A DNA stretch of 39,300 nt from Phycisphaerae bacterium. GTDB lineage: Bacteria > Planctomycetota > Phycisphaerae > Phycisphaerales > SM1A02. Made by a program: the position numbers and the translations under genes. Below are positions 25,238-33,191 of the stretch, in pieces. Position 1 is the first letter of the stretch. The number at the start of each line of letters is the position of its first letter. Location: the NCBI GenBank assembly GCA_002709295.1, contig PAQL01000010.1:39938-79237 (forward strand), in the 5' to 3' direction. Below the pieces are notes generated by a model that made no database searches, was not told the origin of the DNA, and saw only the letters and a list, made by a program, of their open reading frames with translations.

Positions 25238-25540
25238 ATGGAAGCTCTGTCAACAATCATTTTTGTGGTGGGTGTCATTCTGGCCGCGGTCGGCTCCATC
25301 TGGATCCTGGTCAATGCGTTCAAGGAAAGCATCCTCTGGGGGATCCTCTCCATCATCATTCCATTCGTCCTCCTGATCTTCGCCCTGATGAACCTCGACA
25401 AGTGCAAGAAGCCGCTTGGAATCTGGCTGGCCGGGGTCGTGCTCTACGTGATCGGCGGATTCGTGATCGCCGCCGATGTGGTCGAGCAGGTGGATCAAGA
25501 TCAGGGCACGACACCGCCCGCGATGACCGAGGACGAGTGA
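25238..25540 (+). CDS. small membrane protein with three predicted helices
   Basis: The protein has 100 residues. The ATG at 25238 has AAAGGA (25225-25230) seven bases upstream; an earlier in-frame ATG at 25124 would add a non-hydrophobic, poorly coding stretch. Three hydrophobic helices fill residues about 4-28, 33-52 and 59-80 ('IIFVVGVILAAVGSIWILV', 'ILSIIIPFVLLIFALM', 'GIWLAGVVLYVIGGFVIAA'), with a Lys-rich loop (LDKCKKPLG) between the second and third. The tail is acidic and polar (EQVDQDQGTTPPAMTEDE). I recognise no family. It stands alone, bounded by a strong terminator. Confidence 0.75.
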   Translation: MEALSTIIFVVGVILAAVGSIWILVNAFKESILWGILSIIIPFVLLIFALMNLDKCKKPLGIWLAGVVLYVIGGFVIAADVVEQVDQDQGTTPPAMTEDE

Positions 25541-25602
25541 CCGACGGGTTGGAGAACGGCCGAGTCGATCGAACGACCCGCCCCTGAATCACCGAACCGC
25601 TC

Positions 25603-25640
25603 CACCTCCCCGACACCATGTGTCGGGGAGGTGTCTCATT
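25603..25640 (+). terminator. terminator after the three-helix membrane protein gene
   Basis: CACCTCCCCGACAC (25603-25616) and GTGTCGGGGAGGTG (25620-25633) form a perfect 14-bp stem with a CAT loop, followed by TCTCATT. Confidence 0.88.
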
Positions 25641-25685
25641 CCGGGGGTGCGAACTCCGGTTCCCGGCCGGGAGGCCTTCGCCGGC

Positions 25686-25691
25686 TAGAAT
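25686..25691 (+). promoter_or_regulatory. -10-like hexamer six bases before the DCC gene start
   Basis: GC-TAGAAT-GAAATC-GTG. The gap of six bases puts the expected transcription start on the start codon, and no Shine-Dalgarno is present. No clear -35 was found. Confidence 0.45.
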
Positions 25692-25697
25692 GAAATC

Positions 25698-26111
25698 GTG
25701 AGCGACCGATCGTCCGACATCCGGAATCACGAGAACATCCTGTTCTACGACGGTGAATGCGGTCTCTGCCATCGTTGCGTCTCGTGGTTTCAGAAGCACG
25801 ATCGTCGCAAGGTGATCTGGTTCGCCCCTCTTCAGGGAGAGACCTACTCGAACCTCGACTGCGAACGACCCGACGACGTCTCCACCATGGTGTTCATGGA
25901 CGCCCGGGGCGTCTGGACCAGGAGCAATGCGGTCCTTTCCGCACTGCGATCCGTCGGTGGCGGCTGGAGGGCGTTCGCAGTGATCGGAGGACTGATCCCC
26001 CGCTTCATCCGCGACGCGGCGTATCGCTTCGTCGCCGTTCGACGGCTCGGATGGTTCGGACCTGCCGACGCCTGTTCGCTTCCGGGCGATACGTCACGGT
26101 TTCTTCCCTGA
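25698..26111 (+). CDS. DCC (DUF393) family thiol-disulfide oxidoreductase-like protein
   Basis: The protein has 137 residues with a GTG start. It carries the defining motif 'FYDGECGLCHRCVSWF' near the N-terminus, with C21 and C24 as the redox-type CxxC pair following the DG that names the family (D-x-x-C-x-x-C). Later conserved parts are 'IWFAPLQGE', 'TMVFMDARGVWTRSNAVLSAL' and 'VIGGLIPRFIRDAAYRFVA'. DCC proteins are thioredoxin-fold-like and presumed redox active; substrates are unknown. The protein is soluble or loosely membrane-associated through its Ile/Phe-rich C-terminal helix. The stop abuts the stop of the convergent DUF2237 gene without space for a terminator. A -10-like TAGAAT six bases before the GTG suggests a leaderless message. 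Confidence 0.88.
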   Translation: MSDRSSDIRNHENILFYDGECGLCHRCVSWFQKHDRRKVIWFAPLQGETYSNLDCERPDDVSTMVFMDARGVWTRSNAVLSALRSVGGGWRAFAVIGGLIPRFIRDAAYRFVAVRRLGWFGPADACSLPGDTSRFLP

Positions 26112-26510
26112 TCACGAGTCGACGGCAAGCGCCTTCAGACGTTCAAGTCCGCAGATGCTCACGCTTCGCTCGTGCGTGGCCTCCAACACCACCTTCGGTG
26201 CCATCCCTGCATCGTCCGCCTCGCGCCAGCGAGCGGCACAAAGACACCAGCGGTCCCCTTCCTTGAGTCCCGGGAACCCCCACTCCGGTCGCGGGGTCGA
26301 GAGGTCGTTGCCGACCGCCCGACTGAACTCGAGGAACGAATCGGTCAGGACGCAGCAGACCGTGTGAACGCCATGGTCGTCATCACCGGTCCGGCAACAA
26401 CCGTCGCGATAGAACCCGGTCATCGGATCGGTCGAACAGGCGACGAGCGGACCGCCCAGAACGTTGCGGTCTGCGGCATCGGCACGATCATCGGTGACCG
26501 ATCGAATCAT
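26112..26510 (-). CDS. DUF2237 family protein
   Basis: The protein has 132 residues, the usual length of the family. The conserved blocks are all present: 'NVLGGPLVACSTDPMTGFYRDGCC', 'GVHTVCCVLTDSFLEFSRAVGNDLSTP', 'GFPGLKEGDRWCLCAARW' and 'VVLEATHERS' (quoted only in fragments: GGPLVACSTDP, DPMTGFYRDGCC, RWCLCAARW). It has eight or more Cys, several invariant in the family, which suggests metal binding or redox chemistry, but no function has been shown. Its ATG overlaps the MarC stop by four bases, so it is the second gene of a two-gene minus-strand operon. The protein has no signal peptide. Confidence 0.9.
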   Translation of the reverse strand: MIRSVTDDRADAADRNVLGGPLVACSTDPMTGFYRDGCCRTGDDDHGVHTVCCVLTDSFLEFSRAVGNDLSTPRPEWGFPGLKEGDRWCLCAARWREADDAGMAPKVVLEATHERSVSICGLERLKALAVDS

Positions 26511-27262
26511 GAGCCCGCCCTCGGAGCGGCGGAGTTCGAATCAGACTGCTCCCCGTCCTCGATCTTCTCCTCTGCCTTGTCGACCTCGTCGACGAAGCCC
26601 GGGATGACCTGCCTTGCGCCGTCGGCCACCGACTGCTGGAATCCCGTCAGCATCATGTCCGCTGCGATGGCCACCAGGATCATGCCCATGAAGCGAAGGA
26701 TGATCTGCTGGGCGTGGGGGGTGATGAACCTTCGGAGCAGACCGCTCGCCGCGAAACAGATTCCCATCACCAGAGTGAGGGCGAGTGCTCCGAGGCTCGC
26801 ACCGAGCTTTCCGGTCATGGAGGGGTATGCCGCGGCCACGGTGACCACGGTGGTGATCGATCCAGGACCGCCGAGGATCGGCATCGAGAGCGGAACGATC
26901 ATGGTGCTGTCGACCGTCGCCTCCTTGGCCTTGACATCCTCTAGCTGCTTCGATCCGGCCTCGGTGTGATGAGCGGAATTCTCCGTCCCCCCCAGCATCT
27001 TGAAGCCGATGCCGAGCACGATCAGGCCACCTGCCAGCTGGAAGGCGGGAAGCGATATGCCGAAGGCATCGAGGATCGCGGTTCCACCCCAGATGGAGGC
27101 GACCAGGATCACCGACACGGTGATGGTGACCTTGATGGCAGCCTTGACCTTGTAGGAGGCCGGCATGTCACCGGTCATCGAGATGAAGATCCCCGTGTTT
27201 CCGATCGGATTCATCATCGCGAAAAGGCCCAGGAACGCCTTGAGGAAAGCAACGGTCAGCAT
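26507..27262 (-). CDS. MarC family integral membrane protein
   Basis: The protein has 251 residues from the ATG at 27262; CAGGAG lies about eleven bases upstream. Six hydrophobic helices in two sets fit the MarC/NAAT family: 'FLKAFLGLFAMMNPIGN' with the family's conserved 'NPIGN' motif, 'LPAFQLAGGLIVLGIGFKML', then 'IVPLSMPILGGPGSITTVV' with the matching 'P-x-x-GPG' repeat, and 'ILRFMGMILVAIAADMMLTG'. A hydrophilic loop lies between the halves, and the tail is acidic. MarC proteins are of uncertain function; the old antibiotic-resistance link is not supported, and some members transport amino acids. It is the first gene of an operon with DUF2237 and diverges from the MerR/B12 regulator gene, 390 bases away. 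Confidence 0.9.
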   Translation of the reverse strand: MLTVAFLKAFLGLFAMMNPIGNTGIFISMTGDMPASYKVKAAIKVTITVSVILVASIWGGTAILDAFGISLPAFQLAGGLIVLGIGFKMLGGTENSAHHTEAGSKQLEDVKAKEATVDSTMIVPLSMPILGGPGSITTVVTVAAAYPSMTGKLGASLGALALTLVMGICFAASGLLRRFITPHAQQIILRFMGMILVAIAADMMLTGFQQSVADGARQVIPGFVDEVDKAEEKIEDGEQSDSNSAAPRAGS

Positions 27263-27652
27263 GTCGTGTCGAGCTCCTGTGTGGCGTCCGGCCCGGACCT
27301 GAGGGCTGGCTCGATCCGCCTGGGTGTGGTTGTGCCCGGTGCAGGGAGTGTAGTGAAACCGCTTCCACATCCCGAGGATCGAACCCACCATGTCGCGGGG
27401 CATGATCCACCCCGCTGTCGGACCGGAACCGATTCAGGATGTGCCGTCTTCTCATCGGCCGACCGGGGGAGGAACCCGCAGGGCCGGTATGAAGCACGGC
27501 GGCGACGGCCGCAAAGGACGTCACCGCCGCGCCATGGGGTGGCTCAGTGCCGATTTCGCGAACCCGGGAGGGTTGGATTCGTCCAAACCGTTCGCGAATG
27601 CTACCATGACCCCTGATGGGGGCATCTGCAGAAGTCGTTCTGCCGAGGAAAC
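27263..27652. other. 390-bp divergent intergenic region, MarC versus MerR/B12 regulator
   Basis: The region should hold two promoters. On the minus strand TACACT (27352-27347) could be a -10 for MarC. On the plus strand TACCAT (27602-27607) could be a -10 for the regulator, just after a set of palindromes (27555-27598). I see no gene in it. Confidence 0.4.
27555..27598 (+). promoter_or_regulatory. candidate operator: nested palindromes upstream of the MerR/B12 regulator
   Basis: Two identical TTCGCGAA palindromes (27555-27562, 27591-27598) are 36 bases apart and flank an imperfect inverted repeat GGTTGGA-TTCG-TCCAAACC (27571-27589). A possible -10 (TACCAT 27602-27607) follows directly. The symmetry and location fit binding of a dimeric or tetrameric repressor such as the adjacent regulator itself. 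Confidence 0.5.
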
Positions 27653-28579
27653 GTGAGCCCGATGCAGACCGCTCGTGAACGCAAGCTTCTGTCCCCCCGC
27701 GATCTCGCCCAGGCCATCGGCTCGAGCGAATCCTCCGTCAAGCGGTGGACGGATCAGGGTCTGCTCCAGGTCACCCGGACCGCCGGGGGCCATCGGAGGA
27801 TCGCCACCAGCGATGCCATCCGGTACATCCGGGAGAACGCCTGCCCGGTGATCAAGCCCGAGATCCTCGGCCTCCCAGCGAGCCTTGCCACCACGGACCA
27901 GGACGACCTGGCGACCGCTTCCGACGCCGATCCCGACGGGATCTTCCTCGACCTGCTTCAGGCCGGACATGACGTGGGAGCCCGCAATCACGTGCTGGCC
28001 AGGTTCCTCGGCGGGGAAAGCGTGGCCTCGCTCGCCGACGGCCCCATCCGGAATGCGATGGAGGTCATCGGGGCCAGCTGGGAGCACGGCCCCGAGGGGA
28101 TCTATGTCGAACACCGGGCCACGGAGATCTGTGCCGGCCTGCTCCGCGATCTGCGGTCCTATGTCTCCCCGGTCCGCCCCATCGGGAGGGCGATCGGTGG
28201 AGCCATCAGCGGAGATCCCTACCGACTGCCCCCGCTGGCGGTCGCCGCGACCCTCGCCGACTGCGGGCTTCAGACCGTGAATCTGGGTGCGAACACCCCG
28301 ATCGAGGTGCTGGATGTCGCGAGCATCGGAGCGGCTCCGGCGGAAAGGCCGCGGATCGTCTGGGTCTGCATGAGCCTGGTGACCGATCCCGAGGGTCTTG
28401 CCGATTCGATCTCGGCCTTCGCGAAACGATGCATCGAGCACGACATGCTGCTGGCCATCGGTGGCCGAGACACGAACCTGCTGGACCTGCCGGTCGGAGA
28501 TCACATCCTCGTCAGTGACACGCTCACGATGCTCGCCGAATCCACTCGATCCCGGCTCTCGACGCCCGGGACGTTCTGA
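27653..28579 (+). CDS. CarH-like MerR-type regulator with a B12-binding fold
   Basis: The protein has 308 residues. GTG at 27653 has GAGG four bases upstream; an in-frame ATG at 27662 is possible. Residues about 13-58 form a MerR-type helix-turn-helix with wing ('SESSVKRWTDQGLLQV', 'GGHRRI'). Residues about 95-170 match the four-helix cap of cobalamin-binding photoreceptors, including the CarH light-sensor motif W-x9-EH (W143, E153, H154). Residues about 185-300 have the Rossmann-like B12-binding fold ('LPPLAVAATLADCGLQTVNLG'). CarH and its relatives repress genes, often for carotenoid synthesis, and let go in light. Here the usual lower-axial-ligand His of the ExH-type motif is replaced by Tyr (Y190 in 'SGDPYRLP'), so cobalamin binding may be altered or lost. 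No carotenoid or B12 gene is adjacent. Confidence 0.85.
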   Translation: MSPMQTARERKLLSPRDLAQAIGSSESSVKRWTDQGLLQVTRTAGGHRRIATSDAIRYIRENACPVIKPEILGLPASLATTDQDDLATASDADPDGIFLDLLQAGHDVGARNHVLARFLGGESVASLADGPIRNAMEVIGASWEHGPEGIYVEHRATEICAGLLRDLRSYVSPVRPIGRAIGGAISGDPYRLPPLAVAATLADCGLQTVNLGANTPIEVLDVASIGAAPAERPRIVWVCMSLVTDPEGLADSISAFAKRCIEHDMLLAIGGRDTNLLDLPVGDHILVSDTLTMLAESTRSRLSTPGTF

Positions 28580-28617
28580 GGGCGGGGCGACCGCGAGCCC
28601 CTCGCATCACACGAACC

Positions 28618-30885
28618 TCAGGGACAGGGTCCCCAGGCTCCGAGGAGCAGGCCGAGATCGGCCCCGTTCACCACGCCATCACCATTGATGTCTCCGGCGC
28701 ACCCTTTCGGGCATGATCCCCAGTCGCCGAGCACGAGACCGAGGTCGCCACCGTCGACGACGCCGCTGCCGTCGATGTCGCCGGGACAGGGCTCGTCCTC
28801 GGGCGCGAACTCCACGATGAAGGCCCGCCGCACGTTGTCGTCGAAGGTGTCGTCCAGTTCGCGGCGTGGCCCGTCGAGATAGCTGAAGAAGCATCCCTTG
28901 TCGCCGGTGCCGTTGGGTTCTCCCGGTCGCCAGGGATTCCAGTCCAGAGGCGCGCCGCCGGTCCAGCGCCAGCTGCCGTCGATCAGCTCGAGTCCGATCC
29001 AAGGCCCCCCGTTGTAATTGGTCATGGTCCAGAGGGAGTGGAAGGCGACGAGGTTCTCGAACAGGAAGTCCGCCTCCGCCTCGGTCTCCAGCCCGGCCAG
29101 CGATCCACCCATCCCCTCGGCGAGAGCCTTCGCCTCGGACCAGCTCACCGGCAGTTCCGTGATGACGGCTCGATACCGGGCTCCGGTGCCGCCGACCGAC
29201 GTGCTCCAGGTCACCTCGTCGAGGGCCGGGGGATCGTCGAACTCGATGAGGACGTGACCGAAGCCCTCGGCGCCGTCGTTCCAGAGTCCATTGCGATAGA
29301 TGGTGGCGAAGTCCTCCCCGCGACCGGCATCGTTGGGTTCCCCGGCGTTCCAGTTGGAGAAGTAGAACTCCTCGCCGGTGATCCAGAACCAGTCCTCGGC
29401 GGGATCGGTGGCATCCTCCGCCTGCAGAAGCCCGAAGGTCGTGGGACCACCCACGTCGCAGGGCGTGGCCCGCAGAACCACGAAGTCGTTCTCTCCCGGA
29501 GAGGTCAGGGTGGCGGGATACCCGCCGAACCGTCCCGCGGTCTCGACCGCATCCGCCCAGGTGCCGCCGTTGAGGAGACTTCGGACGACGTAGTGATGGC
29601 CATTGGCACCGACTCCTCGGTTGAAGCCGGGGGTGATGTCGGTCGATGGACGGTCCACATCGCCCCAGGCGATGTCGATCTCGCCGACCCCGGTGTCGAA
29701 CTTGCCCCCCACCCGGATCAGGTAGGTCTCCCCGGCGACGCCGAAGAAACCGCACCTCGAGGTCCCACCCGGACAGTCGATCACGTCGTCGCTGCAGGTC
29801 AGCAGGGTGCCGCCACAGTCCGTGTAGATCGCGATCCGGGTGTCGAATCCGGCATGGCCGCAGGTCGAGACGAGGATGCCGTTGTCGACCGCGGTGGTGT
29901 GGCGGAACCAGACGTCGCCGATGAAGGCCCCCGCGGTCTCCGAGTCCAGACAACCGGTGGCCAGCGGCGGCCCGTCGGTGTCGGCGTTGAGGGGGGTGAA
30001 GGCGAATCGCCCGAGTCCGAGATCCCGGGCCTGGTCGCACCGGTCGTTCGGAGGCGCGATGACGCAGGATTCGATCGCGAGGTTGGCGCAGTTCACGTCC
30101 CAGATGACCTCGCAGCAGATGGGATCAACGGCACAGACCTGTTCGCAGCAGGGAATGTCGTCGCATCCCGGGGAGTCGTGCGCAAGGTTGCAGTCGCCGC
30201 CCGAACCGCATGCCTCCGGCGGCGGTGGCTCGTAGTTGCCCACCAGGGCCGCTCCCCCGAGCCCCACCGAGGTTCGCAGCTGGACCGAGATCCCTTCGGG
30301 AAGACTGTCCGCGGGGACGTCGCTCACGATCGTGCCGAGCAGCATCTGGTCGAGACGCCAGCCGCCACCGCCCACCGAGATCCGGCCGTTGAAGCCGACT
30401 CCGGTGGTCACGTCGATGACCCCGCTCGCGGAGAACAGGAGACTGTCGATCGTGTAGTCGCCGACCAGTCGCCAGGGCGCCCCCCAGCCGACCTGATCAC
30501 CGACGATCGAGGCACCCGCCGGACCCTGGAGCGTGGCGGTCAACTGGCGAAGGTCGACGCCGACGTCGACGCAGCCGAAGAGCGGATTGCAGAAGAACTC
30601 GTAGTTGAGGGCGCAATCGCCCGGTCGAAGCGAGAGCGAGTCCAGGATCATCCCGTTGAATGGCTCGAAGTCGGGCGTGAATCGGACGGCCCCCTCCCCA
30701 TCCAGGGGGACGACCCGGGAATCCGACGCCGTCTCGGCACCGTCCGGGCCGGTCACCGTGATCTCCAGGGTGATGACCGCGGTGGATCCGGGATCGACCA
30801 CCAGCGAGGCGGGAATGTCCGCCATGACGGGCATGGCGACCAGAAAGATCGACATCCCCGTTCCAAGGCTGGTTCTGGTGGACAT
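28618..30885 (-). CDS. large secreted protein with two C-type lectin domains and dockerin-like repeats
   Basis: The protein has 755 residues. The ATG at 30885 has GGGAG eight bases upstream and is preferred to one six codons earlier. Order of parts: signal peptide (1-22), a beta-rich region (about 25-218), a Cys-rich module (226-274, ten Cys), a pre-peptidase-C-like beta domain (about 278-408), C-type lectin-like domain 1 (about 429-549, 'NWNAGEPND', 'NGLWNDGA') and domain 2 (about 571-693, 'WRWTGGAPLDWNPWRPGEPNG'). Two dockerin-like loops close the protein (700-755, 'GDIDGSGVVDGGDLGLVL' and 'GDINGDGVVNGADLGLLL'), ending GAWGPCP. The protein is probably exported and exposed, binding sugars or other ligands. 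Whether the repeats bind a cohesin-like partner or act as a sorting tag is unknown. Diverges from two L-type-lectin-like genes. Confidence 0.88.
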   Translation of the reverse strand: MSTRTSLGTGMSIFLVAMPVMADIPASLVVDPGSTAVITLEITVTGPDGAETASDSRVVPLDGEGAVRFTPDFEPFNGMILDSLSLRPGDCALNYEFFCNPLFGCVDVGVDLRQLTATLQGPAGASIVGDQVGWGAPWRLVGDYTIDSLLFSASGVIDVTTGVGFNGRISVGGGGWRLDQMLLGTIVSDVPADSLPEGISVQLRTSVGLGGAALVGNYEPPPPEACGSGGDCNLAHDSPGCDDIPCCEQVCAVDPICCEVIWDVNCANLAIESCVIAPPNDRCDQARDLGLGRFAFTPLNADTDGPPLATGCLDSETAGAFIGDVWFRHTTAVDNGILVSTCGHAGFDTRIAIYTDCGGTLLTCSDDVIDCPGGTSRCGFFGVAGETYLIRVGGKFDTGVGEIDIAWGDVDRPSTDITPGFNRGVGANGHHYVVRSLLNGGTWADAVETAGRFGGYPATLTSPGENDFVVLRATPCDVGGPTTFGLLQAEDATDPAEDWFWITGEEFYFSNWNAGEPNDAGRGEDFATIYRNGLWNDGAEGFGHVLIEFDDPPALDEVTWSTSVGGTGARYRAVITELPVSWSEAKALAEGMGGSLAGLETEAEADFLFENLVAFHSLWTMTNYNGGPWIGLELIDGSWRWTGGAPLDWNPWRPGEPNGTGDKGCFFSYLDGPRRELDDTFDDNVRRAFIVEFAPEDEPCPGDIDGSGVVDGGDLGLVLGDWGSCPKGCAGDINGDGVVNGADLGLLLGAWGPCP

Positions 30886-31142
30886 CCGGAGGTCTCCCGT
30901 CATGAGTGGGCCAGAGGCCCCGAGGAAGTCCCCCTTGGGCCGTGAATCCGGGGAGACCCCATTCTGACCCCTTGGGACCCGATTTCGCGGGTGGAATTTC
31001 GAACTCGGAGAAGATTGCCGGAATTGGCTTGCAACCACATCTCGATGGGGACACCATGTGCTGCACGGGTTCCCGCCCGTCTTCCGTTCCCGTTCCCGCT
31101 ATCCCCAACCGGGATGTTCCCAACCCTAGGAGAGGCCAGGAC
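30886..31142. other. 257-bp divergent intergenic region between lectin-type genes
   Basis: Contains several CCCCTTGGG/CCCTTGGG-like short strings near 30936-30980 and repeated CGTTCCCG (31090-31099 area), but no firm promoter can be named for either gene. No hairpin terminator or gene is seen. Confidence 0.4.
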
Positions 31143-32009
31143 ATGTTTCGCTTCATCTCCGTCGCCGCGGCCGTGGCCGCGACGGCCAGCACTGCGTTCG
31201 CAGGCGACGGCACCTACAGCACGAATTTCTCCAGTGCCGACGGCAACTACTGGGGTGCCGCGACGCACACGACCTTCAATGGTCACGGCGATCTCCAGCT
31301 GACCACCGATTACCCCGGTGACTACTTCGGCACCTGGTCGACCGGCGCCCTCTCCAACACCAGCGACATCACGGGCTTCAACGCCTCGTTCAAGTTCTCT
31401 ATGAACACGAACGGCAACGGCGCCAACGAAGCGGACGGCTTCTCGTTTCTCTTCGGGAACCTCTCCGACGACATGAATGGTGCCGGCGACTACGGACACA
31501 GCTACCTCCAGAACTGGAACGGTGGTGAATGGGGCATGAACCAGTTCAGCCGCCTTGGAAGTGGCATGAGCGTCGACCTGGCCACCTACGGTGACGACTA
31601 CACCCACGCCCGCTGGGCCTCGCAGGAGGTCGCCTACAACAACATCGACGACAACCTTGCCGGCCACGTCACCTACTACGGGTACGACTACGCCCTGAAC
31701 GACGCCCATCAGGCCACGATGTACATCGACTGGGAGACCACGGGAGATCTCGTCGTCTACCTCGAGACCCCCGACAATGCCTACGGTGCCGGGACCGCCA
31801 AGACCGAGATCCTGCGAACCAGCGGGTTCCAGGGCATCGACACCGCCGGGTTCGAATTCGGCTTCGCCGGACGAGTCGGTGGAGCCACCTGGGACATTCT
31901 CATCGACGACCTCGACATCAACTACCAGTACAGCACCCCGGTGGTCCCCGGAGTCGGTGGCATCGCCGCCCTCGCCGGCCTCGCCGCCGTCCGTCGACGA
32001 CGACGCTGA
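31143..32009 (+). CDS. secreted L-type lectin-like protein with PEP-CTERM-like tail
   Basis: The protein has 288 residues. The ATG at 31143 has GAGAGG seven bases upstream. A signal peptide (residues 1-20, ending STAFA) precedes a beta-sandwich domain (about 22-255). It resembles legume/L-type lectin-like domains seen in planctomycete PEP-CTERM proteins: 'GTWSTGALSNTSDITGFNAS', 'ADGFSFLFGNLSDDMNG', 'NGGEWGMNQFSRLGSGMSVD', and near the end 'GFEFGFAGRVGGATWDILID'. The tail 'VVPGVGGIAALAGLAAVRRRRR' (267-288) is a sorting-type signal: short Pro/Gly motif, hydrophobic helix, five Arg. The product should therefore be anchored or processed at the envelope. The following gene encodes a paralogue with a dockerin-like tail. 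Confidence 0.87.
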   Translation: MFRFISVAAAVAATASTAFAGDGTYSTNFSSADGNYWGAATHTTFNGHGDLQLTTDYPGDYFGTWSTGALSNTSDITGFNASFKFSMNTNGNGANEADGFSFLFGNLSDDMNGAGDYGHSYLQNWNGGEWGMNQFSRLGSGMSVDLATYGDDYTHARWASQEVAYNNIDDNLAGHVTYYGYDYALNDAHQATMYIDWETTGDLVVYLETPDNAYGAGTAKTEILRTSGFQGIDTAGFEFGFAGRVGGATWDILIDDLDINYQYSTPVVPGVGGIAALAGLAAVRRRRR

Positions 32010-32043
32010 GCAACAACCGCCGGGATGCTCCCAGCGGCACATC

Positions 32044-32116
32044 GAGGATCCTCGTCTCCTCAACGAGGATCCTCATCGGGAAACGCCGGCGCCGCCTCCC
32101 CCTCCGGGGAGGCGGC
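32044..32116 (+). terminator. tandem hairpins after the PEP-CTERM lectin-like gene
   Basis: Hairpin 1: GAGGATCCTCGT (32044-32055) and ACGAGGATCCTC (32063-32074), 12 bp, loop CTCCTCA. Hairpin 2: GCCGCCTCCCC (32091-32101) and GGGGAGGCGGC (32106-32116), 11 bp, loop CTCC. Neither is followed by a T tract; they may end transcription partially or protect the upstream message. Confidence 0.65.
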
Positions 32117-32170
32117 TCCACACCCGGCCCCGATCAGTCGAACTCCGTCCGCAACCACGAGTCGAAGACC

Positions 32171-33127
32171 ATGCACACGACCATCCGAACCGGTGTCGCC
32201 CTTCTTCCCCTTCTCGCCGCCGGCGCCATGACCTTCGCGGGAGACGAGACCTGCGAGGTCTCCATCGACGAGACCTTCGCCCGGGGCGCCTCCGGCGATC
32301 TCTACGAACGTGCCGTGCTCGTGCAGCTCTCGGGCAATCCCCGACTCAAGCTGGTCTCGGACTTCCAGCCCGGCACCTGGGGCACCTGGCGATCCGACAC
32401 CGTCGAGGAGACCGTGACCGCATTCACCGCATCGTTCCGGTTCAGCCTCAAGAACCAGGGTGGAGGTCCCGGCGACGGCTTCTCCTTCCTCTGGGGAGAC
32501 ATGTCCGACGACTTCGGCACCCGCATGGCCGGTGGCGAATGGGGCCTCGAGGCCTTCGTCGCCGACGGCGGCGGGCTCAGCGTCGGGTTCGTCACCTACC
32601 CGGGCGGCGGAGGCAACGGTGTGAACGGCAGATGGGGCGGCACGGACTTCGCCTTCTCCCCCTTCACCTACGACCTCGTCCGCTGGGACGACGACCAGGT
32701 GGCGGGTGATCCGAACAACATGGCGACCGCCACCGTGAGCTGGACCCGCCAGGCGGGCACCACCGTCACCATCGCCCTTCCCACGTTCCCCCCGCAGACG
32801 ATCTGGAGCGATGCCGGCCAGGCTCAGACCGCGAGCGTCGATCCCACCGGGTGGTCGTTCGGCCTCGCGGCTCGCAACGGCGGCATCGACCAGGACGTCC
32901 TGATCGGCGATCTCTCGATCGAGGTCGTCGTGGAATGCCCTCCCGACACCGATCCGGCCGATCTCAACGGCGACGGCTCCATCAACGGCGCCGACCTGGG
33001 TCTCCTGCTCAGCGCCTGGGGCACCTGCACGGAGAACCCCTGTCTCGGAGACCTCACCGGTGACGGCGTGGTCGACGGGGCCGACCTCGGTCTGGTGCTC
33101 AGCGGCTGGGGATCAGGCACGCCCTGA
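32171..33127 (+). CDS. secreted L-type lectin-like protein with dockerin-like repeats
   Basis: The protein has 318 residues. The signal peptide (residues 1-23, ending MTFAG) is followed by a beta-sandwich domain (about 25-250) clearly related to the preceding protein: 'GTWGTWRSDTVEETVTAFTAS', 'GDGFSFLWGDMSDDFG', 'AGGEWGLEAFVADGGGLSV', 'GWSFGLAARNGGIDQDVLIGD'. Instead of a PEP-CTERM-like tail it ends in two dockerin-like calcium loops (about 258-318): 'ADLNGDGSINGADLGLLLSAW' and 'GDLTGDGVVDGADLGLVLSGW'. So two paralogues next to each other use different C-terminal tags. No Shine-Dalgarno is evident before the ATG at 32171. Codon use is like its neighbours. Confidence 0.87.
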   Translation: MHTTIRTGVALLPLLAAGAMTFAGDETCEVSIDETFARGASGDLYERAVLVQLSGNPRLKLVSDFQPGTWGTWRSDTVEETVTAFTASFRFSLKNQGGGPGDGFSFLWGDMSDDFGTRMAGGEWGLEAFVADGGGLSVGFVTYPGGGGNGVNGRWGGTDFAFSPFTYDLVRWDDDQVAGDPNNMATATVSWTRQAGTTVTIALPTFPPQTIWSDAGQAQTASVDPTGWSFGLAARNGGIDQDVLIGDLSIEVVVECPPDTDPADLNGDGSINGADLGLLLSAWGTCTENPCLGDLTGDGVVDGADLGLVLSGWGSGTP

Positions 33128-33179
33128 CCGGCCGTTCCCCCCCGCCGGCCGCGACGAGGACACACCGACGCCGTTGCCC

Positions 33180-33185
33180 TAGCAT
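33180..33185 (+). promoter_or_regulatory. -10-like hexamer six bases before the mntR start
   Basis: CC-TAGCAT-GACCGC-GTG: same spacing as at gcvT, the DCC gene and the phosphatase lipoprotein gene, with no Shine-Dalgarno. No good -35 is present. Confidence 0.45.
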
Positions 33186-33191
33186 GACCGC

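Noticed and set aside
29038-30945. 635-codon plus-strand frame opposite the large lectin protein
   Set aside because: Antisense shadow of the signal peptide-, lectin- and dockerin-like gene.
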